From a virus: 28,618 nt of DNA. This document shows positions 7,172 to 18,300 of this stretch, in pieces (within the stretch, counting starts at the first letter, position 1; every line of letters begins with the position of its first letter). The DNA is taken from positions 1 to 28,618 of the IMG/VR virus record IMGVR_UViG_3300027857_000050. One strand, written 5' to 3'. The notes under the pieces were generated by a model that was given only the letters and a program-made list of their open reading frames with translations, made no database searches and had not been told where the DNA came from. The translations under genes and the position numbers were made by a program.

Positions 7172-10100
7172 TGCCACCCCTGGATTTCACCGATCTCATT
7201 CCGGACAAGACGGATGATGATGATGCCCGTAATCGCGGCAAGAACGCCGGGCTACCGGATGACCTGACGCCTGACGAGCAGAAGCCGGATCTGGACCTCT
7301 ATGACCTGGTCCCGAAATCGAACCTGACCAAATTCATCCAGGCAGTCGGACGCGGCTACCGGCAGGGACGCGACCAGTCTGCGCCGTTCCTGACCCCCCA
7401 GGCACAGGAAGGCTTGGATACCGCGATTAAGGGTGGCGGGTTCAAAGCCGCTGCCGCTGGTATCGCGTCCAAGGTGGCTGGCGGGATCTCCGAAGAACTG
7501 GCCCGCGGCCAGGGCATGATGCGGGCGGCCCAGGAAGGCGCTCAGGAGCTTGGCACCCAGTTCCTTGGCCCACAGGCCGGACGTGACATCGCGGCCCTGC
7601 CAGAAGCGTTCGCTGGCTCGCCTGGGATGCTTCACACGCCGGAAGCCCCTGCGCCTCGTCCGGTGCGGATGCGGGCCGAGCCGACCATTGGCGAGCCGCG
7701 GCCACCGACGGCACCGGTTGATGAAGGCCCGACGATTGATGACCTGAAACTGAGACCCGCGACACCGACGGCGCCAACGCCCGCTGGACCACCAGCACCA
7801 GTCGATCTTGGCGGTGTGCCAATCCGGGAGGCGGCCAGACCTTATCAACCGACCGTCGAGAAGGCGCCGTCCTCACTCGCCGAGGCCGGTCTGCCTGAGC
7901 CAACCGTCCCTGAGCCTGCCCAGGGAACCGAGACGGTTGCCCAACCTCAGGCCGATGGCACGGTCAAGCAGGTCCAGGTCAAGACCGGCGAACCGCCGCC
8001 ACCACCAAGCGAGCCACCGGCTCCGCCGACCACGCCCACGACCCCGAGCGACCTACGGACGTTGTTCCCGAACCTGTCGGACGAGCAATTCGAAGGCCTG
8101 TTCGCAGAGGCATCAAAGCAGGTCCCCCGTGACTTGCCTGCCGGCGAGTGGATGGCGAAGACCCTGGAGGTAATGAAGGGGATCGTTGGTCCGGCAGCGG
8201 CGGCGGAAGCCACGCCCGAGAAGCCGAAGCGGATCACATCCACCCAGGTCCAGGCGCGAGACAAAGTCGGCCACAACGAGGCGGTCCGCAGGGCCGAGGC
8301 AGAGAACGCCGCCGCAGAAGCCGCCGCCCAACCGCAGCCGGAAGCCGCATTGCCGCCTGATCTGGTCCCGGATCAGCCTGAAGCACCAGCCGACGCATAC
8401 GGCGGACCGTGGAGCCCGGCTCTGGACGAGAAGGGCCAACCGGCGAAGAACCCCGATGGCGAGCCGGTTTTCGTCAACCAGAATGGCGTTCGCGCCACCA
8501 TGGACAACGGGGTGCCTTACACCGAGCCGGTCATCGAGACTGAGAACGGACTGGCGCCGAAGAACCCGGACAAGCGCAGGCCGCAGTTCCAGACCGAGGC
8601 AGAGGCAAAGCCACCGGAAGAGCCGCAGCCCAGCGCACCAGAGGCGCCACCGAAGCCGGTTTCGATGCGGTCGGAGCCGGGCAAAGTGCCCGAAAGCGAG
8701 CCTGAGCCAGAACCTGCACCTAAAAAGGCCGAAACGCCTCAATTGACCACACCTACCGAACATCCGGGCCTTCGCATCAAGAGCCTGGAGACCGGCAAGG
8801 AGACCACGATCCAGCCGATCGGCACGGTCCCGCCGAAGTCTGCGGCAGCACCGGCAGGCGGCGAGGGTGTTCCCGAGCGGCCGGGTGGACGCAAGGCCGG
8901 GACGTCGGCGATCCCGTCGGTCAGGGAGGCGGAGGAACCGCCACCAGAAGCTGCCGAGCCGACAAACCGTGTGCCGACGCCTCAGGAAGCGTTCCGTTCG
9001 GCAATCGAGGCGTCAGGAAATCGAGCCCAGAAAGATGGCTCCTGGAGCATTATCCCGAAGGGCCGGTATTTTGCTGTCAAGCACTTGCCGCCCGGTCCCT
9101 ACGCTGTGCCGGGCATCTACGAGCCGGCCGCGGGCGAACCTGGGTGGTCGTTGCAGCGAGCGCAGAATGAAGCTGTCGAGCGAGCTTTCGCCGAGCCACA
9201 GGCCGCGGAGCCAGCGCCGGTCACCCCTGAAAACCCGTTGGTTACCCACGTCACCAAGAAGGGGAAAACCCTCACCGGAACCATTCGCACCGACCTGAGC
9301 CAGGACGAAGCCAGGGCGATCGACCCGTATGCCTTCCGCAAGGACGGCGGCTGGTTCATCCGGTCGAAGCCGACGAAGAGCGAACCGAAGGCGGAGCCGG
9401 TCACCACTCCCGAGCAGGCGGCGACACAAGCCGGCGACGTTCCGCCGCCCGATCCCGCGCCTCCGGTGCCCGCTGATCCGGCCGTGGCCGAAGCGGTGGA
9501 CCTCGCAGAGGGCAAGGGACCCGCACCCGTCCAGAGCCTTCCTGAGCCGCGCAAGGTGGAGCGCGACCGCAAGAAGGACGAACTCACCGGGCAAGATGTG
9601 CGCGATGCCGGCGACTTCCTGGACGAGAACACCGAGGAAGGCGACCGCATCCGTGAGATGCTTTGGAACGGCTGGTCGCCACAGGACATCTCGGAAACGC
9701 CGGGCATCACAAAATCACCGCGAGAAATTCGTGCAATTGACCGGTTTTTGGACGAAGATGCCCTTGACCGGTCGGATTGGACGGAGGAAAGCGGAGAACC
9801 CCTGCCATCTTGGCGGCCAAAGGAGCGGTTCAGTGGACTTCAAAGTGCCCTACGCCTTGGCGATGAGGGAACAGGACCCGAAGGGCTTCAACGAACTGAG
9901 CCGGTCGGGGAAACTGGAGCAACACCTTCAGGAGGTCTCCCTGAGGGCGCACCAGATGCTGAAGGATCTCCTGGCGGACAAACCCCGCGACCGGCACGGC
10001 CTCGTGTCCCAGGCGGACGAGGCGGCAGCCGAGGAGGTCGTGATGGCGACGCTGATCCAGTTTCCGACACCGGAGAAGGATCAGAACCCGGAGCCACCGG

Positions 10101-13100
10101 ACGACCTGACCCAGAGCAGGTAATCGCCGAAAGCAAGGGCCAGGATTTCGTCATCGAGCCGGGTGACCTCGGCGAGGCGCGCGGCCGGATGCAGAAGGCC
10201 CGCGACAATCTCAAGGCCATCGAAGTCGCGAAGCGCGTCATTGCCGAGAAGCGGCTTGCGACGGTCGAAGAGCAACGGGATCTGGTCAAGTATGTCGGCT
10301 GGGGCGGCCTGAAGCCGGCATTCCGAGACGGCAAGGGCAATTTCGGCCAGGATCTGGAGAAGATCGGCAAGCGGCTTGAGGAATTGCTGACCCCTGAGGA
10401 ACTCAGGACCGCCGCTCGTTCCGTCCAATATGCCCATTACACGGCCGAGCACGTGATCCGGTCGATGTGGGATGCCGTCAAGCGGCTGGGCTTTACCGGG
10501 GGAACGGTGTTTGAGCCGGGCATGGGTATCGGCCACTTCCGTGGACTGATGCCGCCCGATATCGCCGAAAAGAGCCAGTATCGCGGTATCGAGATGGACC
10601 ACCTGACCGCGGACATCGCCAAGCTCCTGTATCCGAATTCAGGTGTGGCTCAGGCGGATTACACCCGGCTGCCGCTGCCTGAGAACGCTTTCGACCTCGT
10701 CATCGGCAATCCGCCGTTTGCTCGGGTTCCGATCACCAGCGACCCGAAATACGCGGCACATGGGTTCGAGTTGCACGACTACTTCTTCGCAAAGTCGCTC
10801 GATGCGGTCCGGCCTGGCGGATTGCTGGCGTTCGTGACCTCGGCCGGCACCATGAACAAGATGGGCGCCGAAGCACGCCAGTTTCTGGCTGAAAGAGGTC
10901 AGTTCCTCGGTGGCGTGCGGTTGCCACAAACGGCGTTCCGCCAGAATGCGATGACCGACGTCACGACCGACATCCTGTTCTTCAAACGGCGGCCAGAGGG
11001 TAGGCGGGACCTCGCGGATATCCCTGACGATGAAAAGGCCTGGACTGAAACCGTCCCGGTGACGCTGCCTGACGATGAGGGGAATCCGACGGAAGGGCTG
11101 ACCAATCGGTATTTCGCCGATCACCCTGAGGTCGTGCTGGGCGAGGAAGGTTTCTTCGACAAGCTCTACGAGGGCCGCTACGGCATCCGGCAGCGTCCGG
11201 GCACTGATCTGCCGACCGACCTGCGGGTTGCGCTGTCCAGGCTGCCAGAGGGCGTCATGGACCCGCCACCGACGCAGATGGAGGCCTGGGAACGCGACTT
11301 CGATGCACCCGAGACCAAGAACGGGAGCTACTACGTCGCGAAAGACGGCACCCTCATGCAATACGCCAACGGAGCGGGAAAGCCGGTCCAGAAGCGTGGC
11401 AAGGGCGGTGGCGGCATGACCGCGGCCGATTACGCCAGGGTCGTCAAGCTGGTCCCGGTCCGGAACGCCCTCAGGGCGGTGTTCAAGGCGGATCTGGCCG
11501 ACAATGAGCCAGCCGGCAAAGCGGCTCGGGCCGAACTCACCAAGCACTACGATGCGTTCGTCAAAGAATTTGGCCCAATCAACAAGGCCGAGATCAGCAC
11601 CCGTCGGCCGACCATCATCCAACAGGAAACCGCCCGCAGAGAGGCGCGCGAGGAAGCGCGCTACGTCGGCGACCGGTGGGATGAAGGCGATTTCGATGCC
11701 GAGCCGTATTACGAGCGCAAGGCGAAGGTCTCCGAGATCGCCGCAGCGAGACAAGCTGCCCGTGAGGCGGCGATCCTGGCTGGCCGGCCGTTCAACGAGG
11801 GCTCGTTCGACCCGGACGATATGCCGGACACGTTCATCGACAAGCGGCCGAATATCAAGCCGTTCATGGAGGACCCGGAAAGCTATCGCCTGCGGTCAAT
11901 CGAGAGCTACGACGACACCACGGGAGAGAGCACAAAGCGGGAGATTTTCTACCGCAACCCGATCTCGAAATACACCGAGCCGGAACTGAAATCGGTCAAC
12001 GACGGGCTGTTGTGGTCGCTGAACTCGCTCGGCCGCTTCGACGTCGAAGCCATCGCCGAGAAGATGGGCAAGACCGAGGACACGGTTATCACCGAACTCG
12101 GCGATTTGGTGTTCGAACCGCCCGAGACACCGGGCGTGTGGGTGACCAGGGACGATTACCTGTCGGGTGACGTCAAGACCAAGCTGGCCCAGGCACAGGA
12201 TGCTGCCCGGAAGAACTCGCGGTATCAGCGCAACGTCGATGCCCTGGAAACTGCTCAGCCGGTTCCGCTCAGCCCAGGTCAGATCACCATGGTCGTCGGG
12301 ATGCCGTGGATACCGATGGACGTGATCAGGGAGTTTGCTCGTGATGGGCTGGAACTGGGCAACCCGGTCATTCAATACAGCCCGGCGATCAGCCGTTGGT
12401 CCGTAGAGCCATCAACCAACCGGTGGAACACCGACACCGCGGTTGGCCTGCCGAAGTGGAGCACGCCACGCGCCACGGCCTACGAACTGCTGCAAGACGC
12501 GCTTAACCGCGTGCAGCCGGCGATTTACGACCGGGTGCGGGACGGGCCGGATATTCTCAACGAGAACGAAACACAGGCCGCCCGCGACAAGGTGGCTGCG
12601 ATCCAGCGCTACTTCTTTGACCCGGATCTCCGTAGCGGTTGGGCAACCGCCGAACCGACGCGGGCGAAGACGGTCGCCGACGCCTACAACGACGCGCTCA
12701 ACCGCGAAGTGCTGCGGCAGTTCAACGGCGATTACCTGACGACGCCAGGGATTGCCGGCTCGTGGCGTTGGCGTCCGCATCAGACCAGGGTGATTTCGCG
12801 CATTATCCTGCAAGGCAACACCTACATGGCGCACGCCGTCGGCGCCGGTAAGACCTCGGCGATGATCGGCGCCGGCATGGAGATGAAGCGGCTCAATCTG
12901 GTCAAAAAGCCGATGTATGTGGTCCCGAACCACATGCTGGGGCAATTCACCAAGGAGTTCTACGAGCAATACCCGGCCGCCCGGATCGCGGTGGCCGATG
13001 ACGAGCAATTCCACACCGACCGTCGCCGGCAGTTCATGGCGAACGTGGCGGCCGATGACCTTGATGCGGTGATCATCACCCATAGCTCGTTCAAGAAAAT

Positions 13101-15342
13101 CCCTGTCAGCGACGAGTTCATGCGGCAGTCGATCCAGGAGGAAATCGACGAATTGACCGAAGGGATCAGGCAGGCCGAAGGCGACCGGTTCACCGTCCGT
13201 CGGCTGGAGGCGATGAAAGAGCGGCTGGAGCAGAAGCTCTCAAAGCCGATGACTGACAAAGACCAGACCCTGAATTTCGAAGATATGGGCGTGGACTTCT
13301 TGTTCGTCGATGAGGCGCATGGATACCGAAAGCTGCCGTTTGTCACGCTCCAGGGCAACGTGAAGGGCATTGACCCGAACGGCTCGGATGCCGCCCGCGA
13401 CCTGCACATGAAGGTGCGCTACCTCGAAAAACAGCGGCCTGGACGGTCGATTGTGCTGGCATCGGGCACCCCGGTCACCAACACGATGGGCGAGCTTTAC
13501 TCGATCAGCCGGTATTTGCAGCCGAACGCGATGGCAGAGCGCGGTGTAAGCACGTTCGACGCCTGGGCTCAGACTTTCGCCAACACGAAAAGCGTCTTGG
13601 AGCAAAACCCCGACGGGACCTACAAGGAGCAAACCCGGCTGTCGCTGTTCGTCAACATGCCGGAACTGTATAAAATGGTCGGCTCGGTGATGGACATCGT
13701 CACGTCCGAGCAATTGGGCCAGTATGTGACGCGACCGAAGCTGAAGAACGGCGAACGGATCTTCAATCAGGTCGATCCCACCCCGGAGCAGGTTGCATAC
13801 ACCGCCGAACTTGGCCGGCGCATGGAAGCGATCAAGAACCGCAGCGGTCCGCCTGAGAAAGGCGACGACATCATTCTCAACGTGATCAACGACGGCCGTC
13901 ATGCGGCGATCGACCCACGGTTCATCAGCGAAGCCCAGGGGAACACCAAGTCAAAGCTCAATAAGATGCTGGATAACGTGGTCAAAATCTGGAAGGATTC
14001 GGCCGACACCCAGTTCTACGACCCGGCATCGAAATACGAGAAGCCGAGCTTCAAAGGTCCGGCGACCCAGATGATCTTCGCAAATCTGGGGCTCAACCCG
14101 AAGAACGGGTTTTCCACTTACGACTGGATCAAGGAATACTTGCGCAGAGCCGGTGTCCCTGCGAGCGAGGTTGCGTTCATCCGGGATTACAAGACCAGCA
14201 TCGCGAAGCAAGGCCTGTTCAACGACATGAACGAGGGCAAGGTCCGCATCCTGATCGGCTCGACCCAGAAAATGGGCACCGGCGTCAACGCGCAGCGGCG
14301 GTTGCTGGCGGTGCACAATCTCGACCCGTTGTGGTTCCCGGCCGACGATGAGCAGCGGAACGGCCGTATCCTGCGCCAGGGCAATCACAATCCGGAAATC
14401 CAGATCCACGATTACGCGACCAACGGCTCATACGACAGCACGATGTGGCAGATGATGGGCCGCAAGGCTGGTTTCATCGAACAGTTCTTCCGCGGCGATC
14501 CGAACCTCCGCGATATGGAGGACCTCGGCGAGGCGTCGATGTATGAGCAGGCCGCGGCCATGACGACGTCCGACCCGCGGGTGATGCAGTTGACCCAGTT
14601 GCGGATGGACCTCAGGAGGCTGATCCTTCGCCGTGAAGGATTTCGGTCGAACCAGTGGACGCTGGAAAACAAACTGGATCTGCACAACCGCGGCGCCGTC
14701 TGGTATGACAAGCGGCAGGCAGCGGCTGAGCAGGACATCGCCCAGCGGCAGGACATTTCGGGAAAGAAATTTACAGCCATCGTCGATGGCGAGACTTACA
14801 CGGACCGGGCAGAGTTCAATAAAGCGGTCGATGCGGTAATCGAAAAGCATTCGACGACATGGCAAAAAGAAGGGGATACCAAAGACGTCGGTATGATCGG
14901 CGGCTTCCCGATACGGCTTTACAGAGGTCGCACGCTCGCCAGACCAGAGATCGTGTTCAATATGGATAGGGATAAACAACTGGAAGGCAATTACGCCCTG
15001 TCAGCCCAGGCGCATTTGCGCAATCTCGAAACGGACCGCGAGAATTACGAGGCCAACGCTGCCAAAGAGCGGTCGGCAGCGGCTGCCATTAAACCGTTGC
15101 TTGGAGAGAAATTCACCGAGGACGATGAAATCGCCCGTCTCGACAAGGCGGTGAAAGACCTGGAAGCCGAATTGAAGGGTCCCACCGACGCGGAAAAGAA
15201 TGCTATGGCGGCCGAAGATGCCCCCACCACCCTGGTCAATCAGGTCGGCGGCGGCCTCGATCTTGACCAACCGCGCGAAGTAAAACCGCCAACACTGACC
15301 GGCCGGGTGGTCGATCTGCCGGATGACTTGGAGCCTGATTGA
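7171..15342 (+). CDS. Giant polyvalent ejection protein: N6-adenine methyltransferase plus SNF2-like helicase (DarB-like)
   Basis: 2723 residues. Residues 1-950 are mostly disordered and rich in Pro, Glu and Ala. They include an ejection-type helix (about 60-130) and a small module, TVRTDL-like, near 700-730 (KKGKTLTGTIRTDLSQDEAR). Residues about 985-1060 lead into YVGWGGLKPAF, the usual entry to this methylase-helicase family. SAM motif I is FEPGMGIGHF (1114-1123) and the catalytic motif is NPPF (1180-1183). The helicase follows: GAGKTS (1891-1896), DEAH (2047-2050), SGTP (2098-2101) and QRNGRILRQG (2395-2404). P1 DarB has this pairing and is injected to protect incoming DNA from restriction; the same role is inferred here. 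The stretch encoded by 9833-10120 looks like a non-coding shadow of an embedded gene. Confidence 0.85.
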   Translation: MPPLDFTDLIPDKTDDDDARNRGKNAGLPDDLTPDEQKPDLDLYDLVPKSNLTKFIQAVGRGYRQGRDQSAPFLTPQAQEGLDTAIKGGGFKAAAAGIASKVAGGISEELARGQGMMRAAQEGAQELGTQFLGPQAGRDIAALPEAFAGSPGMLHTPEAPAPRPVRMRAEPTIGEPRPPTAPVDEGPTIDDLKLRPATPTAPTPAGPPAPVDLGGVPIREAARPYQPTVEKAPSSLAEAGLPEPTVPEPAQGTETVAQPQADGTVKQVQVKTGEPPPPPSEPPAPPTTPTTPSDLRTLFPNLSDEQFEGLFAEASKQVPRDLPAGEWMAKTLEVMKGIVGPAAAAEATPEKPKRITSTQVQARDKVGHNEAVRRAEAENAAAEAAAQPQPEAALPPDLVPDQPEAPADAYGGPWSPALDEKGQPAKNPDGEPVFVNQNGVRATMDNGVPYTEPVIETENGLAPKNPDKRRPQFQTEAEAKPPEEPQPSAPEAPPKPVSMRSEPGKVPESEPEPEPAPKKAETPQLTTPTEHPGLRIKSLETGKETTIQPIGTVPPKSAAAPAGGEGVPERPGGRKAGTSAIPSVREAEEPPPEAAEPTNRVPTPQEAFRSAIEASGNRAQKDGSWSIIPKGRYFAVKHLPPGPYAVPGIYEPAAGEPGWSLQRAQNEAVERAFAEPQAAEPAPVTPENPLVTHVTKKGKTLTGTIRTDLSQDEARAIDPYAFRKDGGWFIRSKPTKSEPKAEPVTTPEQAATQAGDVPPPDPAPPVPADPAVAEAVDLAEGKGPAPVQSLPEPRKVERDRKKDELTGQDVRDAGDFLDENTEEGDRIREMLWNGWSPQDISETPGITKSPREIRAIDRFLDEDALDRSDWTEESGEPLPSWRPKERFSGLQSALRLGDEGTGPEGLQRTEPVGETGATPSGGLPEGAPDAEGSPGGQTPRPARPRVPGGRGGSRGGRDGDADPVSDTGEGSEPGATGRPDPEQVIAESKGQDFVIEPGDLGEARGRMQKARDNLKAIEVAKRVIAEKRLATVEEQRDLVKYVGWGGLKPAFRDGKGNFGQDLEKIGKRLEELLTPEELRTAARSVQYAHYTAEHVIRSMWDAVKRLGFTGGTVFEPGMGIGHFRGLMPPDIAEKSQYRGIEMDHLTADIAKLLYPNSGVAQADYTRLPLPENAFDLVIGNPPFARVPITSDPKYAAHGFELHDYFFAKSLDAVRPGGLLAFVTSAGTMNKMGAEARQFLAERGQFLGGVRLPQTAFRQNAMTDVTTDILFFKRRPEGRRDLADIPDDEKAWTETVPVTLPDDEGNPTEGLTNRYFADHPEVVLGEEGFFDKLYEGRYGIRQRPGTDLPTDLRVALSRLPEGVMDPPPTQMEAWERDFDAPETKNGSYYVAKDGTLMQYANGAGKPVQKRGKGGGGMTAADYARVVKLVPVRNALRAVFKADLADNEPAGKAARAELTKHYDAFVKEFGPINKAEISTRRPTIIQQETARREAREEARYVGDRWDEGDFDAEPYYERKAKVSEIAAARQAAREAAILAGRPFNEGSFDPDDMPDTFIDKRPNIKPFMEDPESYRLRSIESYDDTTGESTKREIFYRNPISKYTEPELKSVNDGLLWSLNSLGRFDVEAIAEKMGKTEDTVITELGDLVFEPPETPGVWVTRDDYLSGDVKTKLAQAQDAARKNSRYQRNVDALETAQPVPLSPGQITMVVGMPWIPMDVIREFARDGLELGNPVIQYSPAISRWSVEPSTNRWNTDTAVGLPKWSTPRATAYELLQDALNRVQPAIYDRVRDGPDILNENETQAARDKVAAIQRYFFDPDLRSGWATAEPTRAKTVADAYNDALNREVLRQFNGDYLTTPGIAGSWRWRPHQTRVISRIILQGNTYMAHAVGAGKTSAMIGAGMEMKRLNLVKKPMYVVPNHMLGQFTKEFYEQYPAARIAVADDEQFHTDRRRQFMANVAADDLDAVIITHSSFKKIPVSDEFMRQSIQEEIDELTEGIRQAEGDRFTVRRLEAMKERLEQKLSKPMTDKDQTLNFEDMGVDFLFVDEAHGYRKLPFVTLQGNVKGIDPNGSDAARDLHMKVRYLEKQRPGRSIVLASGTPVTNTMGELYSISRYLQPNAMAERGVSTFDAWAQTFANTKSVLEQNPDGTYKEQTRLSLFVNMPELYKMVGSVMDIVTSEQLGQYVTRPKLKNGERIFNQVDPTPEQVAYTAELGRRMEAIKNRSGPPEKGDDIILNVINDGRHAAIDPRFISEAQGNTKSKLNKMLDNVVKIWKDSADTQFYDPASKYEKPSFKGPATQMIFANLGLNPKNGFSTYDWIKEYLRRAGVPASEVAFIRDYKTSIAKQGLFNDMNEGKVRILIGSTQKMGTGVNAQRRLLAVHNLDPLWFPADDEQRNGRILRQGNHNPEIQIHDYATNGSYDSTMWQMMGRKAGFIEQFFRGDPNLRDMEDLGEASMYEQAAAMTTSDPRVMQLTQLRMDLRRLILRREGFRSNQWTLENKLDLHNRGAVWYDKRQAAAEQDIAQRQDISGKKFTAIVDGETYTDRAEFNKAVDAVIEKHSTTWQKEGDTKDVGMIGGFPIRLYRGRTLARPEIVFNMDRDKQLEGNYALSAQAHLRNLETDRENYEANAAKERSAAAAIKPLLGEKFTEDDEIARLDKAVKDLEAELKGPTDAEKNAMAAEDAPTTLVNQVGGGLDLDQPREVKPPTLTGRVVDLPDDLEPD
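9833..10123 (+). CDS. Overprinted small gene inside the giant ORF (TnpV-like pattern, uncertain)
   Basis: 96 codons in the +2 frame within the giant gene. The start is GTG 9833 with AGGAG at 9821-9825, a seven-base spacing; it ends at TAA 10121-10123. The protein reads like a real helical domain (VPYALAMREQDPKGFNELSR, SGKLEQHLQEVSLRAHQMLK, then AEEVVMATLIQF). Third positions in this frame are nearly all G or C (gtg gac ttc aaa gtg ccc tac gcc), while the giant frame here has many A/T third positions and yields a Gly/Pro/Arg-rich sequence. On both sides the giant frame regains normal usage. The pattern recalls small TnpV-type or phage proteins with GKLxxHLxEVxxxA, but the function is unknown. 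Confidence 0.82.
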   Translation: MDFKVPYALAMREQDPKGFNELSRSGKLEQHLQEVSLRAHQMLKDLLADKPRDRHGLVSQADEAAAEEVVMATLIQFPTPEKDQNPEPPDDLTQSR

Positions 15343-18300
15343 TGGCTGATTACGATCCCGATCTGCTTCAGACCGAACGGCCGACCGACACGCCGATCGT
15401 CAAGGTCCGGCCACGCCGGGCAGGACCACGAGCCGACAACAACAGTTCGAACAAAGACGACGATTACGACCCGTCGATTTCAAAGCCGATGCGGGAAATC
15501 CTGGACCACATCAAAGGTCCGGAGAGCGGCGGTCGTTACAACGTCATCTACGGCGGCCAGACCTTCGACCCGGAGAAGGGTCACCCGCGGATTGCCGTGC
15601 CGATCAAATCGGGACCGAACGCCGGCAAGACGTCGTCCGCTGCCGGCGCGTATCAGTTCCTCGGTTCGACCTGGGACATGGTTTCCGCCAAGACCGGCCG
15701 GAAGGATATGTCCAAGACGTCGCAGGACATCAATGCGGCCGAACTGGCACGGGACACCTACAAGGAACAGACCGGCCGCGACCTGGAGAAGGACTGGGCC
15801 AGTGGCAACCCTGCACTGAAGGCGGGCATTAACCGCGCGCTGGGCTCCCAATGGGAAAGCCTCGCTGCCGGACCGCGCGTTGGTAAACTCGGACGAGCGG
15901 ATTCCGATTACTCTGGCCCTGGCTTCGGGTTTTCCGACTATGCCATGAAGGAGCACCAGGGCCGTCCGGGCACTGACATCCATTGGATGGCGCCAGAGGA
16001 TTATCTGGACCTGGCGCTTCCGCTGGAGAAGCCGTTCACCACGCCGTCCGGCCGCTCGCTCATGCAGTCGTTCAAGCGCGGCGAGCCGATTGAATCCATT
16101 CCGACCCTGGACGTGCACTACGACGGCGAAAAAGCGACCGTCACGGACCAGGACGGTCGTCATCGCGCCTTGCTCGCCCAGCAAGAGGGGCTGAAGGAGA
16201 TCCCGGTTGCGGTTCGCCGGACCGGTGATGGCGAGCCGAAGGAGATCACCGGGCTCGCCGGCAATAAGCGGCCGTTGGACCTGCCGCCGCGGCAAGCACG
16301 TCAGGCGGACCCGGAGGAACAGAAGACGCCGATCGGAGTGCTGCGTGATGCGATCATGCCGCGTGCCGAGGCGGCCGAGGTTCCGGCGTGGGCACAGGAC
16401 GACGCCCACCAAGCCCAACAACAGGTCCCGGCCTGGGCTCAAGAGGAGCCACCGGCTGGTGGTGGCAACGAAACCGCCAAGCCCCAGCAAGGCCTTCTCG
16501 GCAAAGTGGGCGGTGCGGTCGCCGATGCCGCTCTCGATGCGACGGTTCCTGGATTGGGTCTCGTTGCACCGCACGCCGGCTCGGCGCTGATCAATCCGAA
16601 CAACGCTGCCGCGGCTGCTCGCGGGCTCGCTCCGTATGCCGCGGGTGCCGGTGTCGGTGCTGGTATTGGAGCCATGGCGGGCGGTGTGGGGGCGATCCCA
16701 GGGGCGATTGCTGGGGCTGGCGCTGTCGGCCTGGACCAACTGGCGACCGGCCTGATGGGCATGAAGGGGCCGCAGGACGCCACCAATGCGCTGCTTGACC
16801 AGCTTGGTGTCCGTCCGTCTGCTACCCCGGAGCAACGGGTGGTCGAACAGATGGCCTCCGGTGCGGGCAACGCCTTCACTGGTGCTGCTGCGGCAAAGCT
16901 GCTCGCAACCACCATGAAAACGCCAGCCTCAAAAGTTGCGGCCAACTGGCTCATGAACAAGGGCGGCAGCGTCAACGACACCGTCCGTCAGGTCGCCGGC
17001 TCGCTGGCCGAGAACCCGGCGATGCAGACCACAGCCGGCGCCTTCAGCGGCGGAGCGGCACAACTGGCAGCGGAAGCCGGGCTGTCGAAACCGCTACAGA
17101 TGCTGGTCGGCTTCGCGGCCGGTCTGCTTCCCGGTGGCAAGGGGCTGTCGGGCAACTGGCGGCGCATCAACGCTTCACCGGAGGCGAAGAAAGCCATCGA
17201 AGCCGGGTTTGCGATCCCGCCCGCCGAAGCGGAGACCGGTCATATCGGTTCCATGAACCCGACCAACGTGCTGGCGGCCGAGGGCGGCAAGATCAAAACC
17301 CAGCAATTGGCATCGGCGCAAAACCAGATCGTCGTCAATCGCAAGGTGGCGACTGACCTTGGCCTGCCACCCGACACACCGATGTTCCCAGAAGCCTACA
17401 AGCAGGTTCGGGCGCGGGAGGGGCAGGTCTATCGCGAGGTCGAAAACGCGGTTCCCGAGGTCACCCTCGCCAACGATCCGATCTTCAAGGAAACGGTGCT
17501 GGAGATCGGCAAGCCGTCGGAATCAACCGAGCGGCTGTTCCCATCGACCAAAGAGCCACCTGGGATCAAGGAACTGCGGGCCGAGTTACTGAACAATGCC
17601 CGCGCTCCGACCGGCGACGTCATGCGCTACATCGCCGACCTGCGGAGCCGGGCAACCGCTGGCTTCCAGGCCCACGGCGAAGGCGCCGCCATGGCACACC
17701 GCATGGCCTTTGCCGAGCGAGAAGCGGCGAATGCGCTGGAAGACGCGATGGAGCGCAGCGTCCAGAACGCGCCGCAATACTACAGGGAAAAGCTGGTGGC
17801 GGCGCAGAAAGCCCGCGATGACCAGTATCGGGAACGGGCGCGTCAGGGCTTGCCGCTCCAGGGCGAGATGATCGAACGGGCCGATGCCGAGGTCCAGAAC
17901 TGGTCCGACAAACTGGCGAGGACCAACGCAAAGAACCAGGGCAACCAAACGCTGCTTGACCGGTTCCGGGACGCTCGCCGGGTAATGGCGAAGTCCTACG
18001 ATGCTGAGTCAGTCACCAACCCGAGCAACGGCTATGTCAGCGCAACCGGCCTCGGCCGTCTCAAGCAGCGTGGCCGGCCGCTCAGTGGCGCGCTGGAAGA
18101 GATCGCGGACGCCGCCAACAACTTCCGCAAGTCGTTCCAAAACCCAGCCGCGTTCGGTGGCGTTGAGCCGCTGAGCGTTTTGGATCTTGCATTTGCCGCT
18201 GGTAACGCTGCCAAGGCAGTTGCCCACGGTGCGACTGGCAATGTTGGTGGTGCACTGGCCCACGCTCTGGCCGCCATCCCGCCGTTCCTGCGTCCGTTTG

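Noticed and set aside
9329-9832. Upstream extension of the embedded +2-frame gene
   Set aside because: The translation before 9833 is Arg/Ser-rich shadow, and the giant frame has normal codon use there. The ribosome site points to GTG 9833.
9833-10123. Programmed frameshift from the giant frame into the +2 frame
   Set aside because: No slippery sequence with a following structure was seen at the 5' border, the embedded gene has its own start signal, and the giant frame resumes downstream with true methylase-helicase sequence.
12648-12664. GCCGAACCG inside the giant gene, and a similar GCCGAACCG at about 19551, as further copies of the leader block
   Set aside because: The match stops after nine to ten bases, the stem and loop are absent, and both lie within coding sequence.
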